A DNA stretch of 64,000 nucleotides from Pustulibacterium marinum (GTDB lineage Bacteria; Bacteroidota; Bacteroidia; Flavobacteriales; Flavobacteriaceae), in assembly GCF_900116665.1 (NCBI RefSeq), contig NZ_FPBK01000017.1:1-64000 (forward strand), in the 5' to 3' direction. Position 1 is the first letter of the stretch; each line of letters begins with the position of its first letter. The translations under genes were made by a program, and so were the position numbers. Under the pieces are notes generated by a model. It was given only the letters and a program-made list of their open reading frames with translations. It made no database searches and was not told the DNA's origin. Of the stretch, positions 1 through 8,998 are shown piece after piece.

Positions 1-2
1 GT

Positions 3-290
3 TCAGACAAGAATCACGTTCATTTTCTGTTACAGAGTGTTCCAACCTACAGTCCAACAAAGATTGCCAGAACAATTAAAAGTATCACTGCCCGTGAAAT
101 TTTCTCTCAAGCTCCAGGTGTAAAAAGAGCATTATGGGGTGGAGCTTTTTGGGGAAGTGGCTTTTATATTAATACTGTGGGACGGCATAGCAATGAGCAA
201 GTAATAGCTGCATATGTGAAAAACCAAGGTTCTGAAAAGGATTATCAAGTTTTGCATAGAAATAATGACATACAATTAAATCTATTCTAA
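3..290 (+). CDS. IS200/IS605-type TnpA (REP-associated transposase-like), 3' part
   Basis: The reading frame is open from the left edge and ends at 288-290, giving 95 visible residues; the 5' part lies outside the window. The visible part starts with DKNHVHFLLQSVP, which holds the HUH metal-binding pair (HVH). It continues with a WGGAFWGSGFYINTVGRHS segment and ends with YVKNQG, where Y is the expected nucleophile and Q lies four residues on. These are hallmarks of the single-domain Y1 transposase that cuts single-stranded DNA at subterminal hairpins. No TnpB follows, so it is a lone TnpA, like IS200 or domesticated RAYT proteins. All core motifs in view are intact, so it may be active. Confidence 0.85.
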   Translation, partial: SDKNHVHFLLQSVPTYSPTKIARTIKSITAREIFSQAPGVKRALWGGAFWGSGFYINTVGRHSNEQVIAAYVKNQGSEKDYQVLHRNNDIQLNLF

Positions 291-297
291 ACTAATG

Positions 298-317
298 CCT
301 CGGGGCTTGCCCCGAGG
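298..317. repeat. Perfect GC-rich hairpin downstream of TnpA (candidate TnpA recognition palindrome)
   Basis: The sequence is CCTCGGGGC TT GCCCCGAGG, a perfect 9-bp stem starting 7 nt after the TnpA stop codon. It is far more GC-rich than its surroundings and has no following T-run, so it is not an ordinary terminator. TnpA proteins of the IS200/IS605 and RAYT families bind subterminal hairpins, so this is probably the right-end imperfect palindrome or a REP unit. No second copy is seen in the window. Confidence 0.65.
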
Positions 318-405
318 ATTATTTACGTATTTTCTAAATCGGTTTTTTATTTTTTTAGAGTAATGGAAAATTCTAAAAATCACTAGTTTTCAATACTGAT
401 TTTTT

Positions 406-413
406 TATATTTG
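406..413 (+). promoter_or_regulatory. Bacteroidota -7 element (TATATTTG) before the gene at 419
   Basis: This is an exact TAnnTTTG match whose last G lies 5 nt before the ATG at 419. The predicted transcript would have a leader of about 2 nt. No convincing -33 TTTG is visible. Confidence 0.5.
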
Positions 414-418
414 GCCTC

Positions 419-1042
419 ATGAAAACAAAATGGTATTTAGGAACGGTACTTGCTATTCTCGCAATATGGGGAATAGTTCATAATCGTACCTCTTTACCAA
501 ACCAAGAGATTTTGGTAAGTTTTCATAACAATCAAATTTCAGAAGAAGATAGCAAAGAGGCTATTGGATTTATAGAGAGGGAACTAGCATTTTTAGATGC
601 CTCTAATATTCAAATTCAGAAAGGTGAGGGGAATCAGTTAAAAATTAGCTATTACAGTAGTTTAGATATTGTTTCCATTCAGAGTTTATTAGCTAAATCT
701 ACGCAATTACAATTATCAACGAAAGTTTCTGAAGTTGGTTTTTCGACTAGAACACATTCTAAGAAGCAAAATATTTTTGAACTTGCTGTCTATGAAATTC
801 AAAAATCTTCAAGTCAAAATACAGATTCTTCACAAAAGGCAACCATCATATCAAAACAAGATTATGATAGATCTACAAATTCTCATTTAACGTTATTCTT
901 TAGTGATTTTGTAAATAGTTTTTCAAGTATATACAAAGATTCTTCAAGACATCTTTTTTTTGAAATACAATCTGTTTCTATACAGAGATTATACGAAATA
1001 CCAGAAGTAAGAGCAGGACCTTCTCCTTCTATTTTCGCATAA
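419..1042 (+). CDS. Membrane-anchored protein with SecD P1-like segment, upstream of secDF
   Basis: This 207-residue protein has an N-terminal hydrophobic helix (about 5-21) and an extracytoplasmic remainder. I do not recognise it as a named family. Residues 42-100 follow the pattern of the SecD first periplasmic (P1) head of the adjacent SecDF (residues 188-245): an amphipathic helix with an IERE/LRERI core, then NIQ, a beta strand, then DI-x5-LL followed by a QL strand. Compare DIVSIQSLLAKSTQLQL with DIERAKKLLQSTAQLEF. The rest (about 105-207) is rich in Ser and Gln with no motif I know. It has its own promoter and ends 125 nt before secDF. A role with SecDF is inference from similarity and position. 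Confidence 0.7.
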   Translation: MKTKWYLGTVLAILAIWGIVHNRTSLPNQEILVSFHNNQISEEDSKEAIGFIERELAFLDASNIQIQKGEGNQLKISYYSSLDIVSIQSLLAKSTQLQLSTKVSEVGFSTRTHSKKQNIFELAVYEIQKSSSQNTDSSQKATIISKQDYDRSTNSHLTLFFSDFVNSFSSIYKDSSRHLFFEIQSVSIQRLYEIPEVRAGPSPSIFA

Positions 1043-1098
1043 CAACACAACGTTTGACTATGCAAGTCTTACACAAAAAATCATACAAAAATTTATAA

Positions 1099-1129
1099 TT
1101 GTCAAATCTGTAGGGAAATTATATATTTG
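1099..1129 (+). promoter_or_regulatory. Promoter for secDF (TTG, 20-nt spacer, TATATTTG)
   Basis: An exact -7 element TATATTTG lies at 1122-1129, with a TTG at 1099-1101 as a partial -33 box. The start of transcription should be near 1133, leaving a leader of about 35 nt before the ATG at 1168. Confidence 0.6.
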
Positions 1130-1167
1130 CCCGATCTACAAAAATTGACCAATAAAAAAATAGAATA

Positions 1168-4146
1168 ATGCAAAACAAAGGACTTATTAAGTTATTTGCT
1201 CTTTTATTTGGTATCGTAAGTATTTATCAATTATCGTTTACTTACATCACTAGTCAAAAAGAGAAGGAAGCAGCAGCTTATGCAGAAAGTAAAATTCCTA
1301 GTTCAGAGGAAGATTACGTTGCAAAAAGAGAAACAGAAGAAGCTAGTTATTTAGATTCTTTAAAGAAAGAAGAAGTTTATCTAGGATATACCTTTAGCGA
1401 GGTTCAAGATAAACAATTGAACAAGGGGCTTGACCTTAAAGGAGGTATCAATGTAATTCTTCAAATATCTGTTAAAGATATTCTTAGAGGATTGGCAAAT
1501 GATTCTCAAAATGTAACTTTTAACAAGGCACTTGTGGCTGCTGATAGTGTTTCTAAAAGTAGTGATGAGCCTTATTTAGATTTATTTTTCGACCAATTTG
1601 ATCGTATTTCAAACGGACAAACAAAGTTGGCTTCTCCAGAGATTTTTTATAATAGATCTTTAGATGAAGACATTCAAATGGGAGAGGATGATAATGTAGT
1701 TAAAAATGTTCTTAGAACAAAAGTAAACGAGTCTATCACTTCTGCTTTTGAAGTATTACGTGAGCGTATTGATAAATTTGGTGTTACACAGCCAAACATT
1801 CAGCGTTTAGGAACTTCTGGAAGAATTTTGGTTGAATTGCCAGGAGCAAAGGATATTGAAAGAGCTAAGAAATTATTACAAAGTACAGCTCAATTAGAAT
1901 TTTGGGAAACATATTCAAACCAAGATGTGATTCCATATTTGATTTCTGTAAACTCTAAGTTTCAAGAAATTGAAGAGGCTAAAAAAGCAACAACAGATAC
2001 TACTTCTGTAGAAGAAGCAGGAGATGAGATTAATGATCTTTTAGCAAATACAGAAGAAGATTCATTACAGCAAAAAGCAAATCCATTATTTGAGAAATTG
2101 GGAATGTTCCAACAAAAATCAAATGTAATTGGAGTTACTTCGGTTAGAGATACAGCTGCTGTAAATAAATTATTGAACAGTAAAGAAGCGCAACGTTTAA
2201 TTCCTTCAAATTTACAATTTGTAAGATTTGCTTGGAGTAAACCAGATACTGATACAGAGACTGTAAGTCTATACGCTTTAAAAGGAAATAGAAACAACAA
2301 GCCAGAAGTTGGTGGAGATGTTGTAGTAGACGCAAGTGATGATTTTGATCCAAATGGAAATCCTGAAGTGTCTATGAGAATGAACGGAGTAGGAGCAAAA
2401 GCATGGGAATCTTTAACAGGTAAGGTTTATGAAAACGGAACTGCAATTGCAATTGTTTTAGATAATACGGTTTATTCTGCACCAGGTGTAACTAGTGGAC
2501 CAATTTCGGGAGGAGTTTCTTCTATTACAGGTCAGTTCACTATCAATGAAACTAAGGATTTAGCTAATATTTTAAGAGCTGGTAAATTACCTGCAAGAGC
2601 AAATATTATTCAATCAGAAGTTGTTGGGCCATCATTAGGTCAAGAAGCAATTAGCAATGGTTTTATGTCTTTCATGATTGCAATGGTAATTGTACTAGTA
2701 TGGATGGTATTCTATTACGGTAAAGCCGGTATTTTCTCAGATATCGCTTTGATTTTCAACGTGCTTTTAATCTTTGGTGTGTTAGCAGGTTTAGGAGCTG
2801 TATTAACATTACCAGGTATTGCAGGTATCGTTTTAACTATTGGTATGGCGGTAGATGCAAACGTAATTATCTACGAGCGTATCAAGGAAGAAAGAGAAGC
2901 TGGAAAAGGGCTTTCGGAGGCTGTTAAAGATGGATTTAGTAATGCACTATCTTCAATTTTAGATGCGAACATTACCACAGGTTTAACGGCGATCATCTTA
3001 TTAGTATTTGGTACAGGACCAATTCAAGGTTTTGCTACTACATTATTGATAGGTATTTTAACATCATTGTTTACTGCGATTTTCGTAACTAGAATTATGA
3101 TTGAAGGTTACATTGGTAGTAACAAGCGTTCTTTAGATTTCTATACAGGTGCTACTAAAAACTTGTTTAGAAATATGAATGTAGATTTCTTAAGCAAGAG
3201 AAAAATTGCATACATTATTTCTGGAGTACTTATAGTTGTAGGTTTAATATCGTTATTTACCAAAGGATTAGATCAAGGTGTAGATTTCGTAGGTGGACGT
3301 ACATACCAAATTAGATTTGAGCAACCTGTGAATGCTTCTGAAATTGCATCTGAATTGAAAGCTGTTTTCAATAGTGCAGAAGCAAAAACAATTGGTGACG
3401 ATAGTCAAATTAAAGTAACTACTAAATATAAAGTAGACGAAGAAGGAACAGAAGTAGATGATGAAATTCAGCATAAATTGTTTGAATCTCTTCAAAAATA
3501 TCTACCAGATGGAACTACTTACGAAGATTTCTCTTCACCAAATTCAGATAAGAAGATTGGAATTATGCAATCTATCAAAGTAGGACCAACCATTGCAGAT
3601 GATATCAAGCAAAGTGCAATATGGGCGGTTTTAGGTTCATTAGCTGTAGTTTTCTTATATATCTTATTAAGATTCCAAAGATGGCAATTCTCTCTAGGTG
3701 CTGTAGCTGCAGTATTCCACGATGTATTGTTAGTATTAGGTGTTTTCTCTATTACCTATTCTTTCATGCCATTTAGTATGGAGGTTGACCAAGCATTCAT
3801 TGCGGCTATCTTAACGGTAATTGGTTATTCCTTGAATGATACAGTAATTGTATTTGATAGAATTCGTGAAATTACATCCGAAAGAGGATGGAAAGGTGGT
3901 GAAAATGTGAACCAAGCTTTAAGTAGCACTTTGGGTAGAACATTGAACACCTCTTTAACTACATTGATTGTAATGATAGCTATCTTTATTTTTGGTGGTG
4001 ATTCATTAAGAGGATTTATGTTTGCAATGATTGTTGGTATTGTTGTAGGTACATACTCTTCATTGTTCATTGCAACACCAATCATGTATGATACAATTGA
4101 AAATAAAGCAAAAAAGGCAAAAACTTCCGTTGAGCCTGAAGCTTAA
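1168..4146 (+). CDS. secDF: Protein translocase subunit SecDF (fused)
   Basis: This 992-residue fusion of SecD and SecF is the usual form in Flavobacteriia. The SecD half has an N-terminal TM helix, the DLKGG motif (about residue 91), the P1 periplasmic head, the GPSLG segment and a TM block with GMAVDANVIIYERI. The SecF half begins near residue 680 with GLDLDQG-type sequence followed by GVDFVGGRTYQIRF, and has YSLNDTVIVFDRIRE in its TM4. It uses the proton motive force to pull exported proteins from the SecYEG channel on the periplasmic side. A strong terminator follows at once, so it appears to be monocistronic. The start fits the promoter at 1099-1129. Confidence 0.97.
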   Translation: MQNKGLIKLFALLFGIVSIYQLSFTYITSQKEKEAAAYAESKIPSSEEDYVAKRETEEASYLDSLKKEEVYLGYTFSEVQDKQLNKGLDLKGGINVILQISVKDILRGLANDSQNVTFNKALVAADSVSKSSDEPYLDLFFDQFDRISNGQTKLASPEIFYNRSLDEDIQMGEDDNVVKNVLRTKVNESITSAFEVLRERIDKFGVTQPNIQRLGTSGRILVELPGAKDIERAKKLLQSTAQLEFWETYSNQDVIPYLISVNSKFQEIEEAKKATTDTTSVEEAGDEINDLLANTEEDSLQQKANPLFEKLGMFQQKSNVIGVTSVRDTAAVNKLLNSKEAQRLIPSNLQFVRFAWSKPDTDTETVSLYALKGNRNNKPEVGGDVVVDASDDFDPNGNPEVSMRMNGVGAKAWESLTGKVYENGTAIAIVLDNTVYSAPGVTSGPISGGVSSITGQFTINETKDLANILRAGKLPARANIIQSEVVGPSLGQEAISNGFMSFMIAMVIVLVWMVFYYGKAGIFSDIALIFNVLLIFGVLAGLGAVLTLPGIAGIVLTIGMAVDANVIIYERIKEEREAGKGLSEAVKDGFSNALSSILDANITTGLTAIILLVFGTGPIQGFATTLLIGILTSLFTAIFVTRIMIEGYIGSNKRSLDFYTGATKNLFRNMNVDFLSKRKIAYIISGVLIVVGLISLFTKGLDQGVDFVGGRTYQIRFEQPVNASEIASELKAVFNSAEAKTIGDDSQIKVTTKYKVDEEGTEVDDEIQHKLFESLQKYLPDGTTYEDFSSPNSDKKIGIMQSIKVGPTIADDIKQSAIWAVLGSLAVVFLYILLRFQRWQFSLGAVAAVFHDVLLVLGVFSITYSFMPFSMEVDQAFIAAILTVIGYSLNDTVIVFDRIREITSERGWKGGENVNQALSSTLGRTLNTSLTTLIVMIAIFIFGGDSLRGFMFAMIVGIVVGTYSSLFIATPIMYDTIENKAKKAKTSVEPEA

Positions 4147-4170
4147 AAGACAATTGATTATTTAAAAGAA

Positions 4171-4196
4171 AAGCCGCTATAAAGCGGCTTTTTTTA
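4171..4196. terminator. Bidirectional intrinsic terminator between secDF and the VOC gene
   Basis: An 8-bp stem AAGCCGCT/AGCGGCTT (4171-4178 with 4183-4190) is followed by a T-run. An A-run on the other side lets it also end the convergent gene at 4201. Confidence 0.9.
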
Positions 4197-4200
4197 TGTT

Positions 4201-4608
4201 TTAATTTAACTGATAGTTCAGCATCCAGTAGACACCGTATTTATCTTTACAGCGTGCATATAAAGCATTCCAGCTAGTTTTTTCTGGTTTTGTAATAGTT
4301 TGTCCTTCCGAAGTGAATTTATCGAATAGCGAAGTTAATTCTTCCTCAGATTCCAAAGCTACCGACATCTGCACTTGATTTCCTGAATTTAACGGAGTGT
4401 CTGGCGCAGCATCATATGCCATGATATGAATTCCTTTTCCTTTGAGCTCTGCGTGTTGTAGTTTATTACGGTAATCTTCAGGAATATCTATAGATGCATT
4501 TTCATAGGTCTGTTGGTTTACAATTTTTGCATTAAAGCAATCTCTGTAATACGATAGTGCTTCTTGGCATTCTCCTCTAAACGTTAGATATGGCTGTACT
4601 TGTTTCAT
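4201..4608 (-). CDS. VOC family (PhnB/YjdN-like) protein
   Basis: This 135-residue protein carries one vicinal-oxygen-chelate (glyoxalase/dioxygenase) fold of the PhnB type: VQPYLTFRGECQEALSYYRD at the N-terminus, HAELKGKGIHIMAYDA in the middle and DKYGVYWMLNY at the end. Such proteins often come as stand-alone subunits in Bacteroidota, with unknown substrates. Metal ligands are not obvious, so enzymatic activity cannot be claimed. It is monocistronic and convergent with secDF, sharing the terminator at 4171-4196. Confidence 0.85.
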   Translation of the reverse strand: MKQVQPYLTFRGECQEALSYYRDCFNAKIVNQQTYENASIDIPEDYRNKLQHAELKGKGIHIMAYDAAPDTPLNSGNQVQMSVALESEEELTSLFDKFTSEGQTITKPEKTSWNALYARCKDKYGVYWMLNYQLN

Positions 4609-4859
4609 AACTTAATTTTTTTTGTTTTTCTAAAGCTATGATTTATGAAATGGAAAGTGGGTTAAAATCTGGTTAAGCTCATTTTAAAGGTTGTTAATAA
4701 TTAAGTGTAAAATTTACACATATTTTGTTTGAATTCATTTAGAAATATTCGAAATTGCCCTATCTTTAAGTCATGTTTAAAATAATTGACTCTAAAGTAT
4801 GATTTTGGAATATTTTTAGTTTCATTTATCATAAATCAATAAAGCAAACTTCTAATCAA

Positions 4860-7250
4860 ATGAGAAAAATACTTTTAGCTTCTATCGTTGTTTTATCAGT
4901 TCTAGCATGTGATAAGGCTTCAAAATCAGAAGCGGTTCCAGTTGATAATGGTGCTATCTCTTACTTTCAATTAGACCAAGTAAAACTTTTAAAGAGTCCT
5001 TTTAAAAATGCAGAGGAATTAGATATAAAATATCTTTTGGAATTAGAACCAGATAGATTATTAGCTCCGTTTTTGAGAGAGGCAGGTTTAGAACCTAAAG
5101 CCGAAAGTTATCCTAATTGGGAGAATACTGGTTTAGACGGTCACATAGGTGGACATTATGTTTCTGCTTTATCTCTCATGTATGCTTCCACTGGTAATTC
5201 TACTATCAAAGAACGTTTAGATTATATGTTAGCGGAACTAAAACGTTGTCAGGATGCAAATGGTAATGGTTACATTGGTGGTGTTCCTGGCGGAAGTGCC
5301 ATGTGGAAAGAAATTAAAGAAGGAAATATTCGTGCCGGTGGATTCAGTTTAAACGATAAATGGGTTCCATTATATAATATCCACAAGACATATTCGGGGC
5401 TTCGAGATGCTTATCTATATACAGGAAGCCAGGAAGCTAAAGAAATGCTTATCAAGTTTACAGATTGGATGATAGCAATTGTTTCTGATCTTTCAGATGA
5501 ACAAATTCAGGAATTATTGATTAGTGAACATGGCGGTTTAAATGAAGTTTTTGCAGATGTTGCTGCTATTACAGGAAGTGATAAATATCTGAAATTAGCA
5601 AAGCAATTCTCTCATAAAGAGATTTTAGATCCATTATTGAATCATGAAGATAAATTAACTGGTATGCACGCCAATACTCAAATTCCAAAAGTAATTGGGT
5701 TTGAACGTATCGCAGAAATAGATGGAGATACAGCTTGGTCTAATGCAGCTAACTATTTTTGGGATGATGTAGTGAATAAGCGATCTGTAGTTATTGGAGG
5801 AAATAGTGCGTATGAGCATTTTCACCCTACCAATGATTTTACAAAAATGATTATGGGTACGCAAGGTCCTGAAACTTGTAATACTTACAACATGTTAAAG
5901 CTAACTAAGATGTTGTATCAAGATCATGGAACCGAAAATTACATGGAGTATTATGAGCAGGCTTTGTACAATCATATTTTATCTACACAAGATCCTGAAA
6001 CAGGTGGTTTGGTCTATTTTACACAAATGCGTCCAGGACATTACAGAGTGTATTCGCAGCCGCAAACCAGCTTTTGGTGTTGTGTAGGTTCAGGGATTGA
6101 AAATCACGCCAAATATGGTGAAATGATTTATGCACATACCGATAAGTCATTGATTGTAAATCTGTTTATTCCTTCTTCATTACAATGGAAAGATAAAGGG
6201 GTTACTTTGATACAGGAAAATTCATTTCCGCAGGAAGCAGCAACATATTTTACGGTGAATACTGATTCTGTAAGTGAATTCACACTAAGATTACGCAATC
6301 CAAAATGGACTCAAGGTAAAGCTTCAGTTACTGTAAACGGAGAAACTTTAGAAGATTTGGATACAACACAAGGATACATTGCTATTCACAGAAAATGGAA
6401 TAATGGCGATAAAATAACTTTTGATTTACCAATGAATTTGAAAGCTGTACAAATGCCAGATGATTCCAATTATTTTGCATACATGTATGGTCCTATAGTT
6501 TTAGCCGCAAAAACGGGAACTGATCATTTAGATGGTTTGTTTGCAGATGCCAGTAGAGGAGGGCATATTGCTCATGGAGAAATTGTTCCATTGAACGAAA
6601 TTCCAACAATTGTTTCAAAACCAAATGAGCTTACCTCAAAAGTTTCTAAGGTGAAAGACGAACCTTTACATTTTAAATTAGGAAGTCTTTTTCCAGAAGA
6701 AAAGTATACAGATAGCTTAGAGTTGATACCTTTTTATCAACTACACGAAGCTAGATACATGATTTATTTTCCACAGGCTACTCAAGAAGGTTTGAAGGAA
6801 ATGCAAGAAAAATTAGAAGCTCAAGAAGCTGCTGAACGTATTTTAGAAGAAAAATCAGAAGATGTTGTGCTTTCAGGAGAACAGCAACCAGAGTCAGATC
6901 ATTTTATAAAACAAGATGGAACTTGGACAGGATATGATTACGAACAACATTTTAGAGAAGGTTCTGGGTGGTTTAGTTATCAGATGAAAAATACAGCTAA
7001 AAAAGGTAAGTATGTATATGTTCAATATTTAGATGTAGATAAATTAAGAGCGTGTGATATTTTTATAAATGGAAAAAAATTAGAGCATATAACTTCTAAC
7101 GGAGATGATGGTAAAACCTTAAAAACCATAACCGTTGAAATTCCCGATAGTTTAAAAGATAGCAAAGAATTTACTGTAAAGATTACAGCAGCGAATAATT
7201 TATGGATGCCAAAAATTGTTCAAGTAAGAGTCCTTAATACCAGGTTATAG
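4860..7250 (+). CDS. Glycoside hydrolase family 127 (DUF1680) lipoprotein, beta-L-arabinofuranosidase-like
   Basis: This 796-residue protein starts with a lipoprotein signal (LSVLAC, acylated Cys at 17), so it is an anchored envelope enzyme. An (alpha/alpha)6 barrel runs from about 35 to 440. The GH127 metal and catalytic residues are present: E338 and C340 in PETCNTYN, and the vicinal pair C407-C408 in FWCCVGSGIE, the latter including the cysteine nucleophile. Beta-sandwich domains follow (about 440-590), and the C-terminal part (about 680-796) looks like a DUF6805 accessory domain. GH127 enzymes release beta-L-arabinofuranose from plant or algal glycans. The exact substrate cannot be read here. 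No SusC/SusD or other hydrolase is nearby. Confidence 0.9.
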   Translation: MRKILLASIVVLSVLACDKASKSEAVPVDNGAISYFQLDQVKLLKSPFKNAEELDIKYLLELEPDRLLAPFLREAGLEPKAESYPNWENTGLDGHIGGHYVSALSLMYASTGNSTIKERLDYMLAELKRCQDANGNGYIGGVPGGSAMWKEIKEGNIRAGGFSLNDKWVPLYNIHKTYSGLRDAYLYTGSQEAKEMLIKFTDWMIAIVSDLSDEQIQELLISEHGGLNEVFADVAAITGSDKYLKLAKQFSHKEILDPLLNHEDKLTGMHANTQIPKVIGFERIAEIDGDTAWSNAANYFWDDVVNKRSVVIGGNSAYEHFHPTNDFTKMIMGTQGPETCNTYNMLKLTKMLYQDHGTENYMEYYEQALYNHILSTQDPETGGLVYFTQMRPGHYRVYSQPQTSFWCCVGSGIENHAKYGEMIYAHTDKSLIVNLFIPSSLQWKDKGVTLIQENSFPQEAATYFTVNTDSVSEFTLRLRNPKWTQGKASVTVNGETLEDLDTTQGYIAIHRKWNNGDKITFDLPMNLKAVQMPDDSNYFAYMYGPIVLAAKTGTDHLDGLFADASRGGHIAHGEIVPLNEIPTIVSKPNELTSKVSKVKDEPLHFKLGSLFPEEKYTDSLELIPFYQLHEARYMIYFPQATQEGLKEMQEKLEAQEAAERILEEKSEDVVLSGEQQPESDHFIKQDGTWTGYDYEQHFREGSGWFSYQMKNTAKKGKYVYVQYLDVDKLRACDIFINGKKLEHITSNGDDGKTLKTITVEIPDSLKDSKEFTVKITAANNLWMPKIVQVRVLNTRL

Positions 7251-7274
7251 GTATAATTTGTTTGTTTTAAAATG

Positions 7275-7304
7275 AAAAGGTTAGCCATTTGGCTAACCTT
7301 TTTT
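7275..7304. terminator. Intrinsic terminator after the GH127 gene (bidirectional)
   Basis: A 12-bp stem AAAAGGTTAGCC / GGCTAACCTTTT with an ATTT loop is followed by T residues. It lies between convergent genes and can serve both. Confidence 0.9.
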
Positions 7305-7328
7305 ATTATTAGAAAGTAGAAAAATTAG

Positions 7329-8957
7329 TTATAGTTTTTCTACTTTAATGTAGTTCATAGAAGTGTTTACTTTTATAGCATCTAAATCAGCTTTTTTAAG
7401 TTTTTGCCAATCATTGGTAGCATTTATTCTTAGCTGGTTATTATTTATTTTAATGTCAATTGGCATTTCAAAATTTGACACATCTGTTTTCCAACGATAC
7501 AATACGCTTTTTCCATCTTTTTTCAGTTCCAGAACAGGAATGGTAGTATATCTTAAATATTGATCAAAGATTGGCTTTAGATTTAAATTAGTTTCTGCTT
7601 CAAAGAAATCTACTACATCTTTTGTTTCTATTTGTTGATGCTTGAAATGTAATGAATAATCTTTCAGCAGTTTCCACCATTTATCATCATCATTTACCAC
7701 ATGTCTAAGCGTATTTAGCATGTTGGCACCTTTGAAATACATGTCTCCACTTCCTTCTTTATTTACGCCATAATCTCCTATGATTGGAGCATTATTTCTA
7801 ATGTTTCTACGAAGTCCGTACACATATTTCATTGCATCTTCATAACCCCATTCACATTCTGTATAAACAACTTCAGTATACGTAGTGAAGGCTTCATGAA
7901 TCCACATATCAGCAATATCTTTGGAGGTAATACTGTTGCCAAACCATTCATGACCCGTTTCATGAATAATGATATAATCCCATTTAAGTCCGGGACCATT
8001 TCCGGAAAGGTCGGTACCCAAATATCCTTTCATGTATTTGTTTCCGTAAGCTACCGCACTTTGATGTTCCATACCCAAAAACGGAGTTTCAACCAATTTA
8101 TAGCTATCTTCTTTAAAAGGATATTCCCCAAAATGCTCCTGAAAACAATCCATCATTGGTTCCACTTCTTTAAACTGAATTTTCGCTTTTTCAAGATTTT
8201 CTCTTAAAACATAAAAGTCTGTATCCAAGCCCTTGTAATTTTCTCCAAAATGTACATAGTCACCAATATTAAGTGAAACATCGTAAGAGTTTATAGGATT
8301 GATTACTTTCCAATGCCATTTGGTATAGCCGTCTCCAAGGTCTTCCGAACCTTGTAAACGTCCGTTTGAAACGTCCATAATACCATTCGGCACCGAAACT
8401 AAAATATCCATTCCATGATCTGGCTCATCAGATTGATGATCTTTCACAGGCCACCAAACACTAGCTCCCAACCCTTGGCAAGCAGTAGCAATCCATGGTT
8501 GGCCGCTTTCACTAGTTTTGTATACAAAACCTCCATCCCAAGGAGCATTTTTAGCAACTTTTGGATTACCTGAATAGTAAAACTGAATTTCTTCTGAGGT
8601 GTTTTCTTTTAATGGATTTGAAAAGTCGATAAAAACAGCATTGAACTCTCTGCGATATGGCAACGTTTTTCCTTTATAAACAATAGAATCAACTTGCAAG
8701 TTTTCAAATAAATCAATTTGAATAGTTTCTAAGTCTTCTTGTGGAATGAATTTAATAGTGTTTGAGCCGCTTATGTATTGTTTTTCCGGCTCTACTTTAA
8801 CATCTAAAGTGTAGTGTTGCACATCAAAATTACGCTCTTTACGTAACGAACCTCTTAAAGTATCGGCTTTGGTATAGGTTGGTTTTTCTTTTAAAAGTTG
8901 AGCATTTAATGCAGCCGAACTAATTAAAAATAGGCTGATAAAAAGTAGTTTTTTCAT
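7329..8957 (-). CDS. Exported M1-family zinc aminopeptidase
   Basis: This 542-residue protein has a signal peptide ending near residue 20 (LNAQ). The zinc site is clear: H332-E333-x2-H336 in HETGHEWFGN and E355 in WIHEAF, with 18 residues between H336 and E355. The substrate-binding loop normally written GxMEN reads GMEH here, a variant seen in bacterial short M1 enzymes. The N-terminal beta domain (about 45-215) is present, but the long C-terminal helical domain of ERAP-type enzymes is missing. It should remove N-terminal residues from peptides in the periplasm. Its -7 box lies at 8988-8995. Confidence 0.92.
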   Translation of the reverse strand: MKKLLFISLFLISSAALNAQLLKEKPTYTKADTLRGSLRKERNFDVQHYTLDVKVEPEKQYISGSNTIKFIPQEDLETIQIDLFENLQVDSIVYKGKTLPYRREFNAVFIDFSNPLKENTSEEIQFYYSGNPKVAKNAPWDGGFVYKTSESGQPWIATACQGLGASVWWPVKDHQSDEPDHGMDILVSVPNGIMDVSNGRLQGSEDLGDGYTKWHWKVINPINSYDVSLNIGDYVHFGENYKGLDTDFYVLRENLEKAKIQFKEVEPMMDCFQEHFGEYPFKEDSYKLVETPFLGMEHQSAVAYGNKYMKGYLGTDLSGNGPGLKWDYIIIHETGHEWFGNSITSKDIADMWIHEAFTTYTEVVYTECEWGYEDAMKYVYGLRRNIRNNAPIIGDYGVNKEGSGDMYFKGANMLNTLRHVVNDDDKWWKLLKDYSLHFKHQQIETKDVVDFFEAETNLNLKPIFDQYLRYTTIPVLELKKDGKSVLYRWKTDVSNFEMPIDIKINNNQLRINATNDWQKLKKADLDAIKVNTSMNYIKVEKL

Positions 8958-8987
8958 TCCTTGAAGATTGATATTAAGGTATAATTA

Positions 8988-8995
8988 CAAATATA
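8988..8995 (-). promoter_or_regulatory. -7 element (TATATTTG) of the M1 peptidase gene
   Basis: An exact TAnnTTTG match on the minus strand lies in the 41-nt gap behind the pseudouridine synthase gene and about 30 nt upstream of the ATG. The -33 position falls in the neighbouring coding sequence and is not canonical. Confidence 0.5.
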
Positions 8996-8998
8996 ACA

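Noticed and set aside
298-317. Rho-independent terminator after tnpA
   Set aside because: The stem is strong but no T-run follows; a transposase recognition hairpin or REP is more likely.
1962-2353. Antisense ORFs inside secDF and similar antisense ORFs in other genes
   Set aside because: They mirror the codon pattern of the real gene, have no start signals or neighbours, and show no protein family features.
4860-7250. Polysaccharide utilisation locus around the GH127 gene
   Set aside because: No SusC/SusD, sensor or second hydrolase within reach.
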